Source: JADYYB01 sp964402985
GTDB lineage: Bacteria; Pseudomonadota; Alphaproteobacteria; Rhizobiales; Kaistiaceae
Assembly (NCBI GenBank): GCA_964402985.1
Contig: CAYOET010000018.1
Location: forward strand, 1-30,160
Length of the DNA stretch: 30,160 bases
Direction of reading: 5' to 3'
Shown here: positions 21,453 through 29,664 of the stretch, piece by piece
How the letters are laid out: the number at the start of each line of letters is the position of its first letter
Position numbering within the stretch: position 1 is the stretch's first letter
The notes under the pieces: generated by a model
What the model saw: only the letters and a program-made list of their open reading frames with translations
Databases searched by the model: none
What the model was told of the DNA's origin: nothing
Made by a program: the position numbers and the translations under genes

Positions 21453-22415
21453 ATGAACAAGTTTCTTGTCGCCGCGGCCTCGGCCGCGCTGGCGAGCACG
21501 GTGCTGGCCGCGCCGGCCGTGGCGCAGACCCGCACCGTAGCGGTCACCGCGATCGTCGAGCATCCCGCCCTCGACGCGGCGCGCGACGGCGTCCGCGACG
21601 GTCTTGCCGCCGCCGGCTTCGGCGCGCAGCAGATCAACTTCGTCTACCAGTCGGCCCAGGGCGACGCTTCGACCGCCGCGCAGATCGCGCGGCAGTTCGT
21701 CGGCGACGGTGCGGCGGTGATCGTGCCGATTTCGACGCCCTCCGCGCAGGCGGTGCTCGCCGCAACCAGCGACATCCCGGTGGTCTTCACCGCCGTGACC
21801 GACCCGCTCGCCGCGCAGCTCGTCACCAATCTCGAAGCGCCGGGCGGCAACGTCACCGGCCTCTCCGACATGTCGCCGATGGCCGACCATCTCGCGCTGA
21901 TGCAGGAGTTCGTGCCCGGCCTCGATTCAATCGGCGTCCTCTACAACGCCGGTGAGGTCAACTCGGTCTCGCTCGTCACGCGCCTCAAGGAGCTTGCCGC
22001 GGCGGCCGGCGTGACCATCGTCGAGGCGACCGCCGACAATTCCTCGGGGGTGCAGAACGCCGCCCGCTCGCTGGTCGGCAATGTCGACGCGATCTACGTG
22101 CCGACCGACAGCACCGTGGTCAGCGCCCTCGAGGCGGTGATCGCGGTGGCCGAGGAGAACGACATCCCGCTCTTCTCGGGCGACACCGACAGCGTAGAGC
22201 GCGGGACGCTCGCCTCGATCGGCTTCGACTACTACGACGTGGGGCTGCAAACCGGGGCGGTCGTCGCGCGCATCCTCAACGGCGAGGCGCCGGGCTCCAT
22301 CCCGGTGACCTTCGCGACCGGTTCCGACCTCTACGTGAACACCGGCGCCGCGGAGCGGATGGGCATCGCCATCCCGCCCGCCGTGCTGGAGCGCGCCGAC
22401 AAGGTCGTGCCGTAG
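21453..22415 (+). CDS. ABC transporter substrate-binding protein (TrpX/ABC_sub_bind type)
   Basis: A 320-residue exported binding protein. A signal peptide (MNKFLVAAASAALASTVLAAPAVA, cleaved before Q25) is followed by the ABC_sub_bind layout: VAVTAIVEHPALDAARDGVRDGL, the segment GDASTAAQIARQFVGDGAAVIVPISTPSAQAV, VFTAVTDPLAAQLV, GNVTGLSDMSP, GVLYNAGEVNS and IYVPTDSTVVSALEAV. Members of this family in the TrpXYZ group bind tryptophan, tyrosine or related amino acids, but many are unassigned. GGAGG lies 8 bases before the ATG at 21453. It is the first gene of a three-gene ABC set; a hairpin separates it from the permease. Confidence 0.92.
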   Translation: MNKFLVAAASAALASTVLAAPAVAQTRTVAVTAIVEHPALDAARDGVRDGLAAAGFGAQQINFVYQSAQGDASTAAQIARQFVGDGAAVIVPISTPSAQAVLAATSDIPVVFTAVTDPLAAQLVTNLEAPGGNVTGLSDMSPMADHLALMQEFVPGLDSIGVLYNAGEVNSVSLVTRLKELAAAAGVTIVEATADNSSGVQNAARSLVGNVDAIYVPTDSTVVSALEAVIAVAEENDIPLFSGDTDSVERGTLASIGFDYYDVGLQTGAVVARILNGEAPGSIPVTFATGSDLYVNTGAAERMGIAIPPAVLERADKVVP

Positions 22416-22442
22416 TCGCCTTTCCAGGCTGGCGAGAACAAG

Positions 22443-22469
22443 AAGGGCGGGCCTGTCAGGTCCGCCCTT
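22443..22469 (+). terminator. Hairpin after the ABC binding-protein gene
   Basis: AAGGGCGGGCCTG (22443-22455) and CAGGTCCGCCCTT (22457-22469) form a long stem with one G-U pair, followed by TTT and a T-rich stretch. It lies 28 bases after the stop codon. It probably stabilises the binding-protein mRNA or partly terminates transcription, which would make the binding protein more abundant than the permease and ATPase. Confidence 0.65.
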
Positions 22470-22583
22470 TGGCGTTCTTTGCCTCACGCTGGGAGCGGAC
22501 GCCGATTTCGCTCGTTTTCGCCGCGGTCTATCCGCTTGCGGAATCTCGGCTAGAGTGGGCCGGGGTTGTTGAGCGGGGCGGGG

Positions 22584-23462
22584 ATGTCCGCGATTGCCTT
22601 CTGGGGCGCGGTTGAAATCGGGCTCGTCTATGCCTTCGTCGGGCTGGGGGTCTACTTCTCCTTCCGCGTCCTCGACTTTCCCGACCTGACGGTCGACGGC
22701 ACGTTCCCGCTCGGCGCCGCTGTTGCCGCAGTGCTGATCATCGGCGGCGTCAATCCGTGGCTGGCGACGCTGGCCGCGATGATCGCCGCGGGGGCGGCGG
22801 GAATCGTCACCGCCATCCTCAACGTCCGCTTCAAGATCCTGAACCTCCTCGCCTCGATCCTGACGATGATCGCGCTGTTCTCGGTCAACATCAGGGTGAT
22901 GGGCGGACCAAACCTCTCGCTCCTTCGCCGGCAAACGATGCTCACGCCGTTCTACGGCCACGGCGTTCCCGACTATCTCGTGCGGCCGGCCTTCCTCGCC
23001 GTCATCGTCCTCGTCGTCGTCCTCCTCCTCGCCCGGTTCCTGGCGAGCGACCTCGGCCTTGCGATGCGCGCGACCGGCGCCAATGCGCGCATGGCACGCG
23101 CCCAGGGCATCCGCACCGACTGGCAGATATACGGCGGCATGGCGCTGTCGAACGCGCTGGTCGGCCTCGCGGGCGCGCTCTTCGCCCAGACCAACGGCTT
23201 CGCCGACGTGACGTCAGGCAGCGGGACGATCGTGGTCGGCCTCGCGGCGGTGATCGTCGGCGAGGCGCTGATCCGGCTGCGCGGCGTCACTTTCGCGCTG
23301 ATCGGCTGCGTGATCGGCTCGATCGTCTACTACATCGCCCGGCAGAGCGCCCTCGAGATCGACGCGCTCGGCCTGCAGCCATCCGACCTCAAGCTCGTCA
23401 CGGCCGTGCTGGTCGCCGCGGCGCTGATCCTGCCGCGGCTCCGGCGGGGGGCGCGGGCATGA
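22584..23462 (+). CDS. ABC transporter permease (branched-chain/TrpY-like)
   Basis: A 292-residue permease with about eight to nine helices, in the branched-chain amino acid permease fold (BPD_transp_2). Key stretches are VLDFPDLTVDGTFPLGAAVAAVLI near the N-terminus, AIRVMG-like IRVMGGPNLSLL, DLGLAMRATGANARMARAQGI (the cytoplasmic loop that meets the ATPase) and GFADVTSGSGTIVVGLAAVIVGEAL. This is characteristic of the TrpY group. The ATG at 22584 is preferred over an in-frame upstream start at 22566, and GGGGCGGGG precedes it. Its stop overlaps the ATPase ATG (ATGA). Confidence 0.92.
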   Translation: MSAIAFWGAVEIGLVYAFVGLGVYFSFRVLDFPDLTVDGTFPLGAAVAAVLIIGGVNPWLATLAAMIAAGAAGIVTAILNVRFKILNLLASILTMIALFSVNIRVMGGPNLSLLRRQTMLTPFYGHGVPDYLVRPAFLAVIVLVVVLLLARFLASDLGLAMRATGANARMARAQGIRTDWQIYGGMALSNALVGLAGALFAQTNGFADVTSGSGTIVVGLAAVIVGEALIRLRGVTFALIGCVIGSIVYYIARQSALEIDALGLQPSDLKLVTAVLVAAALILPRLRRGARA

Positions 23463-24250
23463 TCCGGGTCAGCAACCTCGCCGTCACCTACGGGCGCGGC
23501 ACGCCGCTCGAGAAGCGGGCGCTGAGCGGCATCGACCTTGCGCTCGAGCCGGGCGAGTTCGTCAGCGTCATCGGGTCGAACGGCGCCGGCAAGTCGACGC
23601 TCCTCGGCGCGATCGCCGGCGACGTCGCGGTGAGCGGAGGGCGGATCGAGATCGACGGCAGCGACGTCACCCGCCAGTCGACGCCGCGGCGCGCCTCCCT
23701 GGTGGCGCGCGTCTTCCAGGACCCGCTCGCCGGCAGCGCCGGCCAGCTGACGATCGAGGAGAATCTCGGCATCGCCGCCGCTCGCGGGCGCACGCGAGGT
23801 CTCAGCCTTGCCATCGGCAGGCGGCGCGCGCTGCTCCGCGAGCGCGTCGAGGCGCTCGGCCTCGGGCTCGAGAACCGCCTCACCGACAGGATGGCGCTCC
23901 TCTCCGGCGGGCAGCGCCAGGCGCTTGCCCTGGTCATGGCCACGCTGTCGAAGTCGAGCGTCCTTCTCCTCGACGAGCACACCGCCGCGCTCGACCCCGG
24001 CATGGCCGAGTTCGTGATCCATCTCACCCAGCGCTTCGTGCGCGAGTTCGGCCTCACCACGCTGATGGTCACGCATTCGATGCGCCAGGCGCTCGACACC
24101 GGCACGCGCACGGTGATGCTGCACGAGGGCAAGATCGTTCTCGACGTCAGCGGCGCGACGCGGCAGGGGATGACCGTCGAGGACCTCGTCGAGATGTTTC
24201 GCCGCAAGCGCGGCAAGGCGATCGACGACGACGAGCTCCTCACCAGCTGA
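23459..24250 (+). CDS. ABC transporter ATP-binding protein (TrpZ-like)
   Basis: A 263-residue ATPase with Walker A GSNGAGKST (39-47), Q-loop FQDP, signature LSGGQ (148-152), Walker B VLLLDE (E173) and switch H205 in VTHS. The ALSGIDLALEPGEFVSVIGS opening and LLLDEHTAALDP are the TrpZ-type form. The end carries a charged tail RRKRGKAIDDDELLTS. The ATG at 23459 overlaps the permease stop, so the two are coupled. Its stop codon is immediately followed by the stop codon of the convergent monooxygenase gene with no base between. Confidence 0.94.
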   Translation: MIRVSNLAVTYGRGTPLEKRALSGIDLALEPGEFVSVIGSNGAGKSTLLGAIAGDVAVSGGRIEIDGSDVTRQSTPRRASLVARVFQDPLAGSAGQLTIEENLGIAAARGRTRGLSLAIGRRRALLRERVEALGLGLENRLTDRMALLSGGQRQALALVMATLSKSSVLLLDEHTAALDPGMAEFVIHLTQRFVREFGLTTLMVTHSMRQALDTGTRTVMLHEGKIVLDVSGATRQGMTVEDLVEMFRRKRGKAIDDDELLTS

Positions 24251-25423
24251 TCAGCCGGGCGGCGCCCAGCGATAGATCCAGTCGTAGCGGTGAAGGAGGC
24301 GCTCCCCGGCGATGCGGAGGGCGAGATCGCGCGCCACCGCCATCGGCCCGCGGAGGTGGTAGATCGAGCCGGCCGCTTCGGCGGCACGGTGAAGGCGGCG
24401 GGTGCGGTCGAGGCGTAGCGAGCGGTAGGCCGCGAAGGCTCCGGCGAGGTCGTCGGGGCGCCGTCCGACGAGCGTTCCCAGCGTCACCGCGTCCTCCATC
24501 GCGAACGCCGCGCCCTGGGCGAGATAGGGCGGGAAGGCGTGGGCGGCATCGCCGAGAAGGGTGACCCGCTCACTGCCCCAGCTTCCGGTCGGATCGACGG
24601 TGAGGATTGGCCACTTGGTCCAGGCCTGAGGCAGCTTGAGGATCGCAAGCGCGTCCGCCGACCATGACGCGAGACGGGTGGGAAGGTCACGCTCCTCGCT
24701 GAGCCGCGAGCCTTCGAGGACAACCACGAGATTGAGGTCGCCGTGGCGGCTGATCGGATAGTGCACCATGTGACCGCCGCGACCGAGCCAGATGACGATG
24801 GCGTCGGTCGGGGCTGGGCTGGTGACCGGACCCGCAACCACTGCACGCCACGCGGTGCGCCCGGTCGAGGCGGTGATCGTCGCGCCGGCCAGCGCCACCC
24901 GAACCGTCGATCCCACGCCATCGGCTCCGATCAGCCCCGCAGCGCCGATGTCGACCGATCCGGCCGGCGCTCGGACCGAGACCAGGACGCCGTCGGGCTG
25001 GGCCGAGAACGCCGTCACTTCCGAACTCGGCCTGAGCTCGATCTCCGGCCGTGCCTTGGCCGCGTCGAGGACGAGGCGGAGGAGGTCGACCCGATGGAGG
25101 GTGCGATGTGGCGCGCCGAAGGAGGCGACCGCGTTTGCGCCCAGGGGAAGGACGGCCAGGGGCTGGCCGTTGGCGGCTGAGCGGATCTCGAGCCGATCGG
25201 GTCGGACGGCGACCTTGTCGATCGCCTCATCGGCGATGCCGAGCCAGGCTAGCGCCTTGCCCGCATTGGGTGTGAGCTGGATACCCGCCCCGAGTTCAAC
25301 CGGCTTCGCTCGCTTCTCGAGGACGACCGAGCGGAGTCCAACCCGCGCTAAAGCGAGGGCGGTGGACAACCCGCCGATTCCTCCGCCGGCAATGACGAAA
25401 GGCCGGCCCGCGCCCAAGCTCAC
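24251..25423 (-). CDS. FAD-dependent monooxygenase (salicylate hydroxylase-like)
   Basis: A 390-residue class A flavoprotein monooxygenase. The N-terminal dinucleotide motif GGGIGGLSTALAL (13-25) is followed by VVLEKRAKPVELGAGIQLTPNA, the central DG-type motif GLIGADGVGSTVR, and GDAAHAFPPYLAQGAAFAMEDAV (291-313), which binds the FAD ribityl. Close relatives hydroxylate aromatic acids, but the substrate cannot be told. The GTG start at 25423 overlaps the zinc-finger gene stop (GTGA), so it is translated from the same mRNA. Confidence 0.9.
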   Translation of the reverse strand: MSLGAGRPFVIAGGGIGGLSTALALARVGLRSVVLEKRAKPVELGAGIQLTPNAGKALAWLGIADEAIDKVAVRPDRLEIRSAANGQPLAVLPLGANAVASFGAPHRTLHRVDLLRLVLDAAKARPEIELRPSSEVTAFSAQPDGVLVSVRAPAGSVDIGAAGLIGADGVGSTVRVALAGATITASTGRTAWRAVVAGPVTSPAPTDAIVIWLGRGGHMVHYPISRHGDLNLVVVLEGSRLSEERDLPTRLASWSADALAILKLPQAWTKWPILTVDPTGSWGSERVTLLGDAAHAFPPYLAQGAAFAMEDAVTLGTLVGRRPDDLAGAFAAYRSLRLDRTRRLHRAAEAAGSIYHLRGPMAVARDLALRIAGERLLHRYDWIYRWAPPG

Positions 25424-25671
25424 GCCGCCGCGGCGGTCCCGGTAAAGAGCTGTCCGGGCGGCACGGTCTCGTCGGGGTGGAGGTCGGGGCGGTAGCGGTA
25501 GAGCGTGGCGCAATAACCGCACACGCCCTCATTCTCCTCGCCCATGTCGATGAAGATGTGCGGGTGGTCGGAGGGCGGCTTGGCGCCCATGCACATGAAT
25601 TCGCGCACCCCGATCTCGATCATCGGGACCCCGGCCTCGTTGAGGAAGTGGGGGACGATTCTGTCTGCCAT
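25420..25671 (-). CDS. Zinc-finger domain protein (zf-CHCC, NDUFS6-like)
   Basis: An 83-residue protein with the CHCC zinc-finger pattern: C27, H36/H38, C51 and C54 in MCMGAKPPSDHPHIFIDMG and VCGYC. This family includes bacterial relatives of the complex I subunit NDUFS6/NUMM. The rest has LYRYRPDLHPDE and an Ala-rich end. The ATG at 25671 is preceded by GGGAAAGGG. It is translationally coupled to the downstream FAD monooxygenase. A role in complex I or in metal sensing is possible but not seen in the context. Confidence 0.88.
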   Translation of the reverse strand: MADRIVPHFLNEAGVPMIEIGVREFMCMGAKPPSDHPHIFIDMGEENEGVCGYCATLYRYRPDLHPDETVPPGQLFTGTAAAA

Positions 25672-25751
25672 AGGCCCTTTCCCAGCTTGCTGCGCAGACA
25701 TTACCGGGGCACACGGTGGTTGTGTAGGCGGGCGTTCCGACGCGGGGAATA

Positions 25752-26513
25752 GTGTTGCAGGCAAAGCATTTCTCATCCGCCGGCACCGGCATCGCCTTTC
25801 GCGACGAGGGGGAGGGGCGTCCCGTTCTCCTGATCCACGGCTTCGCGTCGAGCTCGAAGGTCAACTGGGTCAACCCGGGCTGGCTGGTCGCGCTGACCGG
25901 CGCAGGCTACCGGGCGATCGCCCTCGACAATCGCGGCCACGGCGAGAGCGACAAGCCGCACGACATCGCGGCCTACGCCATCCCGACCATGGCGGCGGAC
26001 GCGATGCGCCTCCTCGACCATCTCCGCATCGAAACCGCCGACGTCATCGGCTACTCGATGGGCGCTCGCATCGCGGTCGCATTGACGATCCTCCACCCCG
26101 AGCGTGTGCGCTCGCTGGTCCTCGGCGGGGTCGGCGACAGCCTCGTCACGGGAATGCGGAACGGGGAAGCGATCGCGGCCGCGCTGGAAGCGCCGGACGC
26201 ATCGAGCATCAGCGACGAGGCCGCGCTCGGCTTCCGCCGCTTCGCCGATCGCAACGGCAGCGACCGGGTGGCGCTGGCCGCCTGCGCCCGGGCGCTGGTC
26301 ACTCCGGCCATGCCGGAGCGGATCGCGGAGATCGCGCAGCCGGTGCTTCTCGTGAACGGGGCGGAGGATGCCATTGCCGGGCGGCCGACGATGCTGACGG
26401 AACGGCTGCGGCGCGGTAAGCTTCTGGAAATCCCGCGGCGCGACCATATGACGACGGTGGGCGACAAGGCGTTCAAGGCCGCGGCCTTGGATTTCCTCGC
26501 TTCTCCGGGCTAG
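25752..26513 (+). CDS. Alpha/beta hydrolase
   Basis: A 253-residue alpha/beta-fold hydrolase. VLLIHGFASSS (25-35, oxyanion hole), IALDNRGHGESDKP and the nucleophile elbow GYSMGAR (S102) are visible; the acid lies in LVNGAEDAIAG and H232 (RRDHMTTV) completes the triad. Substrate class cannot be told: esterase, lactonase or C-C hydrolase are all possible. The GTG at 25752 is the likely start; no strong ribosome site is seen. It precedes cysE on the same strand with a 73-base gap. Confidence 0.88.
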   Translation: MLQAKHFSSAGTGIAFRDEGEGRPVLLIHGFASSSKVNWVNPGWLVALTGAGYRAIALDNRGHGESDKPHDIAAYAIPTMAADAMRLLDHLRIETADVIGYSMGARIAVALTILHPERVRSLVLGGVGDSLVTGMRNGEAIAAALEAPDASSISDEAALGFRRFADRNGSDRVALAACARALVTPAMPERIAEIAQPVLLVNGAEDAIAGRPTMLTERLRRGKLLEIPRRDHMTTVGDKAFKAAALDFLASPG

Positions 26514-26586
26514 TCGGGCGCCGGAGCTTTTGTTGCTTCGCGGCCCGGCGAAGACTAGGGTCCCGGCCCGCTTTCGAGGTACGGCA

Positions 26587-27426
26587 ATGCCACCCAAGGT
26601 TTCCCAGCATCCCGACGAAGGGCGAGCCACGCTCGACCCGATCTGGGATGCCGTGCGCCGCGAGGGCGAAGCGATCATCCGCAGCGAGCCCGAGATCGCT
26701 GCGCTGATCTACGTCAACGTCCTCAACCATTCGCGTCTCGAGGACGCCGTCGCGCATCGCATCGCCGAGCGGCTCGACCATCCGGATATGAAGGGCGACC
26801 TCATCCGGCAGACCTATGCCGAGGCGCTCAGCGACGAGCCGAGCCTCGGCGAAGCGATGCGCGCCGACATCTCGGCTGTCTACGATCGCGACCCGGCCAC
26901 CAACCGATTCATCGAGCCGGTGCTCTACTTCAAGGGCTTCCACGCCCTCGAGACCCACCGCCTCGCCAACTGGCTGTGGCGGCATGGGCGGAAGGATTTC
27001 GCCTACTACCTGCAAAGCCGCGCCTCCGGCGTGTTCCAGGTCGACATCCACCCGGCGGTGCCGATCGGCCGTGGCGTGTTCATCGACCACGGCACCGGCC
27101 TCGTCGTGGGCGGCACGGCGGTTATCGAGGACGATGTCTCGATCCTTCAGGACGTGACGCTGGGCGGCACCGGCAAGGAGAAGGGCGACCGCCATCCCAA
27201 GGTGCGCTGCGGCGTGCTGATCGGCGCGGGCGCCAAGATCCTCGGCAACATCGAGATCGGGCAGGGCTCGCGCGTCGCCGCCGGCTCGGTCGTCCTTCAT
27301 GCGGTTCCGCCGCACACCACCGTCGCCGGAGTGCCGGCCAAGATCGTCGGCCAGACCGGCGCCACCGATCCGTCGCGCTCGATGGATCAGATGCTCAAAC
27401 CGAACGAAGAAACAGAAGCCGACTAG
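26587..27426 (+). CDS. cysE: Serine O-acetyltransferase
   Basis: Makes O-acetylserine from serine and acetyl-CoA, the first step in cysteine synthesis. The 279-residue protein has the N-terminal helical domain (WDAVRREGEAIIRSEPEIAALIYVNVLNHSRLEDAVAHRIAERLDH) followed by the left-handed beta-helix with hexapeptide repeats; catalytic residues lie in DIHPAVPIGRGVFIDHGTG and VTLGGTGKEKGDRHPKV. It is full length. GAGGT lies 8 bases before the ATG at 26587. It is followed after 34 bases by the DUF3126 gene, a known Hyphomicrobiales-type order. Confidence 0.95.
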   Translation: MPPKVSQHPDEGRATLDPIWDAVRREGEAIIRSEPEIAALIYVNVLNHSRLEDAVAHRIAERLDHPDMKGDLIRQTYAEALSDEPSLGEAMRADISAVYDRDPATNRFIEPVLYFKGFHALETHRLANWLWRHGRKDFAYYLQSRASGVFQVDIHPAVPIGRGVFIDHGTGLVVGGTAVIEDDVSILQDVTLGGTGKEKGDRHPKVRCGVLIGAGAKILGNIEIGQGSRVAAGSVVLHAVPPHTTVAGVPAKIVGQTGATDPSRSMDQMLKPNEETEAD

Positions 27427-27460
27427 CCGCCCAGCGGCAGGCATCCAACAGGGGATTCGC

Positions 27461-27676
27461 GTGGACGTTCAGGAAATCCGCAAGGTCGAGGGCTTTCTCA
27501 AGCGCCGCTTCCAGCTCCCGACGATCAAGGTCCGCGCACGGCCGCAGAAGAAGGACTCGGCCGAAGTGTTCATCGGCGACGAGTTCGTCGGCGTCCTCTT
27601 CCGCGACGACGAGGACGGCGAGCTGTCGTACAATTTCACGATGGCAATCCTCGACATCGACCTCGAGGAAGGCTAG
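27461..27676 (+). CDS. DUF3126 family protein
   Basis: A 71-residue soluble protein with QEIRKVEGFLKRRFQLPTIKVRARPQ, KDSAEVFIGDEFVGVLFRDDEDGELSYNFTMAILDIDL. This is the conserved DUF3126 family found in alphaproteobacteria beside cysE. Function is unknown. The GTG at 27461 follows AGGGGA at a suitable distance and matches the family start. Likely in one transcript with cysE. Confidence 0.88.
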   Translation: MDVQEIRKVEGFLKRRFQLPTIKVRARPQKKDSAEVFIGDEFVGVLFRDDEDGELSYNFTMAILDIDLEEG

Positions 27677-27694
27677 CCGCCGCGTCCCCCATTC

Positions 27695-27865
27695 TTAACC
27701 TCCCCCTTGCGGGGAGGTAGAAGGCGTGAGGCCTGCGGCCGAACGGCTTCGGGAGGGGGTAGCGGGCTCAGCCCGCGCTTCTTTCGTTTCCGGCATCGCT
27801 CCGTCCGGCTTACCCCCTCCCGAAACCGCTCCGCGGTTTCGACCTCCCCGTAAGGGGGAGGTTAA
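27695..27865. repeat. Nested palindromic intergenic repeat
   Basis: Outer arms 27695-27718 and 27842-27865 are inverted copies matching at 23 of 24 bases. Inside, 27744-27761 and 27811-27828 are inverted at 17 of 18 bases. A short hairpin GCGGGC-TCA-GCCCGC (27762-27776) and another with GAAACCGC-TCC-GCGGTTTC (27822-27840) lie inside or overlap. The element fills the gap between convergent genes. It looks like an alphaproteobacterial dispersed extragenic palindrome, not a mobile element with a transposase. Confidence 0.85.
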
Positions 27866-27874
27866 GGTCGGGAG

Positions 27875-28612
27875 CTATGGCTCGGCAGGCGTCACCAGCC
27901 CCTCGATCCTCGTGCGGATCGCGGCTTCGAGCGTGGGCCATTCCGGCAGGATCGATTTGTCGAACCGGTAGAGCACGGCGAGGCCGCCCGCGACGTTGAT
28001 CTCGCGCATGCAGGTCTCTGCGAGCGCGGGGTCGGTCGCGGCGAGGCAGCGGGCCACGAACGGCGTCTCCCCCTCGGGCTCGAAATAGAGTTCCTCGCCC
28101 GCGTAGCCGGCCTCGGCCGAGAGGGCGACGCCGACGAGGCCCGCCGGTCCCGCCCAGGCATTGTCCGAGAAGACGCGGCTGTAGACGAGGTCGAGCCGGC
28201 CCGTCGAGTCGAGCACGCCCTCCTGCTGCGCGGTGACCGTGACGAAGATCAGCGGGTCGATCTCGCCCGCGGCGCGCAGCGTGGCGGCCGCCATCTCGTC
28301 GGCGGGCGAGAGGTCGGGCCAGGCGAAGAGAAGGTCGAGCCGGTCGATGGGCCCGTCCCGGCGCGCGGCGGGAAAGCGCACCAGATCGCTCGAGACGGTG
28401 AGGGTGGTCGCGCCGAGCTGCGGGCGGACGGCGAACGCCGCTTCCTCCGCGGCGGGCTTGCCGCGCGTCATCCACCAGATCACCGCGCCGCCCGCCAGGA
28501 GACCGAAAATGATCGCCCAGATGACGGTGTGAAGCGCGCTGCCCGGCTTGTGGCGTGTCCCATAAGAGGACGCCTCGGGGTTATTGCGATCTCTTAACGA
28601 AACGTTCACCAT
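27875..28612 (-). CDS. Membrane-anchored protein of unknown function
   Basis: A 245-residue protein with a short cytoplasmic N-terminus, one helix (about 27-47, LHTVIWAIIFGLLAGGAVIWW) and a soluble, probably periplasmic, domain. That domain has ordered strands (ATTLTVSSDLVRFP, IDRLDLLFAWPDLSP, GLVGVALSAEAGY, YFEPEGETPFVARCLAA) and two cysteines that could pair. I know no family name; it resembles conserved hypothetical proteins of Hyphomicrobiales. Its start at 28612 is divergent from the next gene. Confidence 0.82.
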   Translation of the reverse strand: MVNVSLRDRNNPEASSYGTRHKPGSALHTVIWAIIFGLLAGGAVIWWMTRGKPAAEEAAFAVRPQLGATTLTVSSDLVRFPAARRDGPIDRLDLLFAWPDLSPADEMAAATLRAAGEIDPLIFVTVTAQQEGVLDSTGRLDLVYSRVFSDNAWAGPAGLVGVALSAEAGYAGEELYFEPEGETPFVARCLAATDPALAETCMREINVAGGLAVLYRFDKSILPEWPTLEAAIRTRIEGLVTPAEP

Positions 28613-28729
28613 GTCTCTCGCCCGCGCGCAAAGCGGGATCGCGCCGGAACGGCGCGAGAATCAGCGCTTTGGTGACGGTACGGGCATTGCAGCCCACCCT
28701 CAACGGGCCGGGACAACGGGGACGACGGC

Positions 28730-29044
28730 GTGCGCGAGATAATGATCCTTGCCTATGCGACCGCGGTGGGCTTCGTCCTCGCCGGCATCGTCTCGAGCCT
28801 TTACCAGCTCGTGACGTCGAAGCCGCTCAAGCTGGTGATCGGCACCACGACGGCGAGCATCGCGCGCGCCACCATGCTGTGCGCCGTGGCGGGGCCGCTC
28901 CTCATCACCCGCGCGCTGACCGTCGAACTCGCTGCCAAGAACCGCACCCCGACGATCATCGCCGCCGGCACGTTCGCGGCGATGGCTTGGAGCTGCTGCC
29001 TCGGCATCCTCGTCCTCGGCCTCTCCCTTTCGATCTTCCGCTAG
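28730..29044 (+). CDS. Small membrane protein of unknown function
   Basis: A 104-residue protein with three predicted helices: MILAYATAVGFVLAGIVSSLYQLV, a helix around MLCAVAGPLLITRAL, and the C-terminal TIIAAGTFAAMAWSCCLGILVLGLSL. SCC in the last helix is notable. It resembles small conserved Hyphomicrobiales membrane proteins, but I cannot name the family. The GTG at 28730 is the first start; an in-frame ATG at 28742 is also possible. Confidence 0.72.
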   Translation: MREIMILAYATAVGFVLAGIVSSLYQLVTSKPLKLVIGTTTASIARATMLCAVAGPLLITRALTVELAAKNRTPTIIAAGTFAAMAWSCCLGILVLGLSLSIFR

Positions 29045-29090
29045 GGCTGCTCTACTCGCGCGGCCCTATCCGCCTCGCGGGAGCCGAAGC

Positions 29091-29618
29091 ATGCCCGTCT
29101 ACGCCCTCGACGGCGTCGCCCCGACGCTGCCCGCCGGCGGCCGCTACTGGATCGCGCCCGACGCCAGCCTTATCGGCAAGGTCACGCTCGGCGAGGATGT
29201 CGGGATCTGGTTCGGCTCGGTGCTGCGCGGCGACAACGAGCCCATCGCCATCGGCGCCCGCTCCAACATCCAGGAGCTGTCGGTGCTGCATACCGACATG
29301 GGCTTTCCGCTGACCGTCGGCGCGGGCTGCACGATCGGCCACCGCGCCATCCTCCACAGCTGCACGATCGGCGACAACAGCCTGGTCGGGATGGGCGCCA
29401 TCGTCCTCAACGGCGCGCGCATCGGACGTGACTGCCTGATCGGCGCCCACGCCCTCGTGCCGGAGGGGAAGGAGATCCCCGACGGCTCGCTCGCCCTCGG
29501 CGTCCCAGCCAAGGTGGTGCGGATGCTCACGCCCGAGGAGATCGCTCGCAACCGCCGCTCCGCCGACGGCTACGTCCGCACCTGGCAGCGCTTCGCGGCG
29601 GGGATGAAGTCCGTCTAG
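29091..29618 (+). CDS. Gamma-class carbonic anhydrase-like protein
   Basis: A 175-residue left-handed beta-helix protein of the gamma-carbonic anhydrase/YrdA/PaaY group. The three zinc-ligand histidines are present: H67 in LSVLHTD, H84 and H89 in IGHRAILH. RGDNEPIAIGARSNIQ and GMGAIVLNGARIG are typical. Members may hydrate CO2 or serve as acyltransferase-like proteins, so activity is not certain. Its start at 29091 fits the family start. A tandem set of hairpins follows its stop codon. Confidence 0.93.
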   Translation: MPVYALDGVAPTLPAGGRYWIAPDASLIGKVTLGEDVGIWFGSVLRGDNEPIAIGARSNIQELSVLHTDMGFPLTVGAGCTIGHRAILHSCTIGDNSLVGMGAIVLNGARIGRDCLIGAHALVPEGKEIPDGSLALGVPAKVVRMLTPEEIARNRRSADGYVRTWQRFAAGMKSV

Positions 29619-29626
29619 AAAAGGGA

Positions 29627-29658
29627 GAGCCGGCCCCCAAGGGGAAAGGGGCCGGCTC
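29627..29658. terminator. Hairpin after the carbonic anhydrase gene
   Basis: GAGCCGGCCCC (29627-29637) and GGGGCCGGCTC (29648-29658) are perfect 11-bp inverted repeats with a 10-base loop. It starts nine bases after the stop codon. No T-run follows, so it is a likely terminator or 3' stabiliser. Confidence 0.6.
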
Positions 29659-29664
29659 GCTGGA

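Noticed and set aside
27695..27865. CRISPR array or insertion sequence.
   Set aside because: There are inverted, nested repeats only; no regular direct repeats and spacers, and no transposase gene or target duplication.
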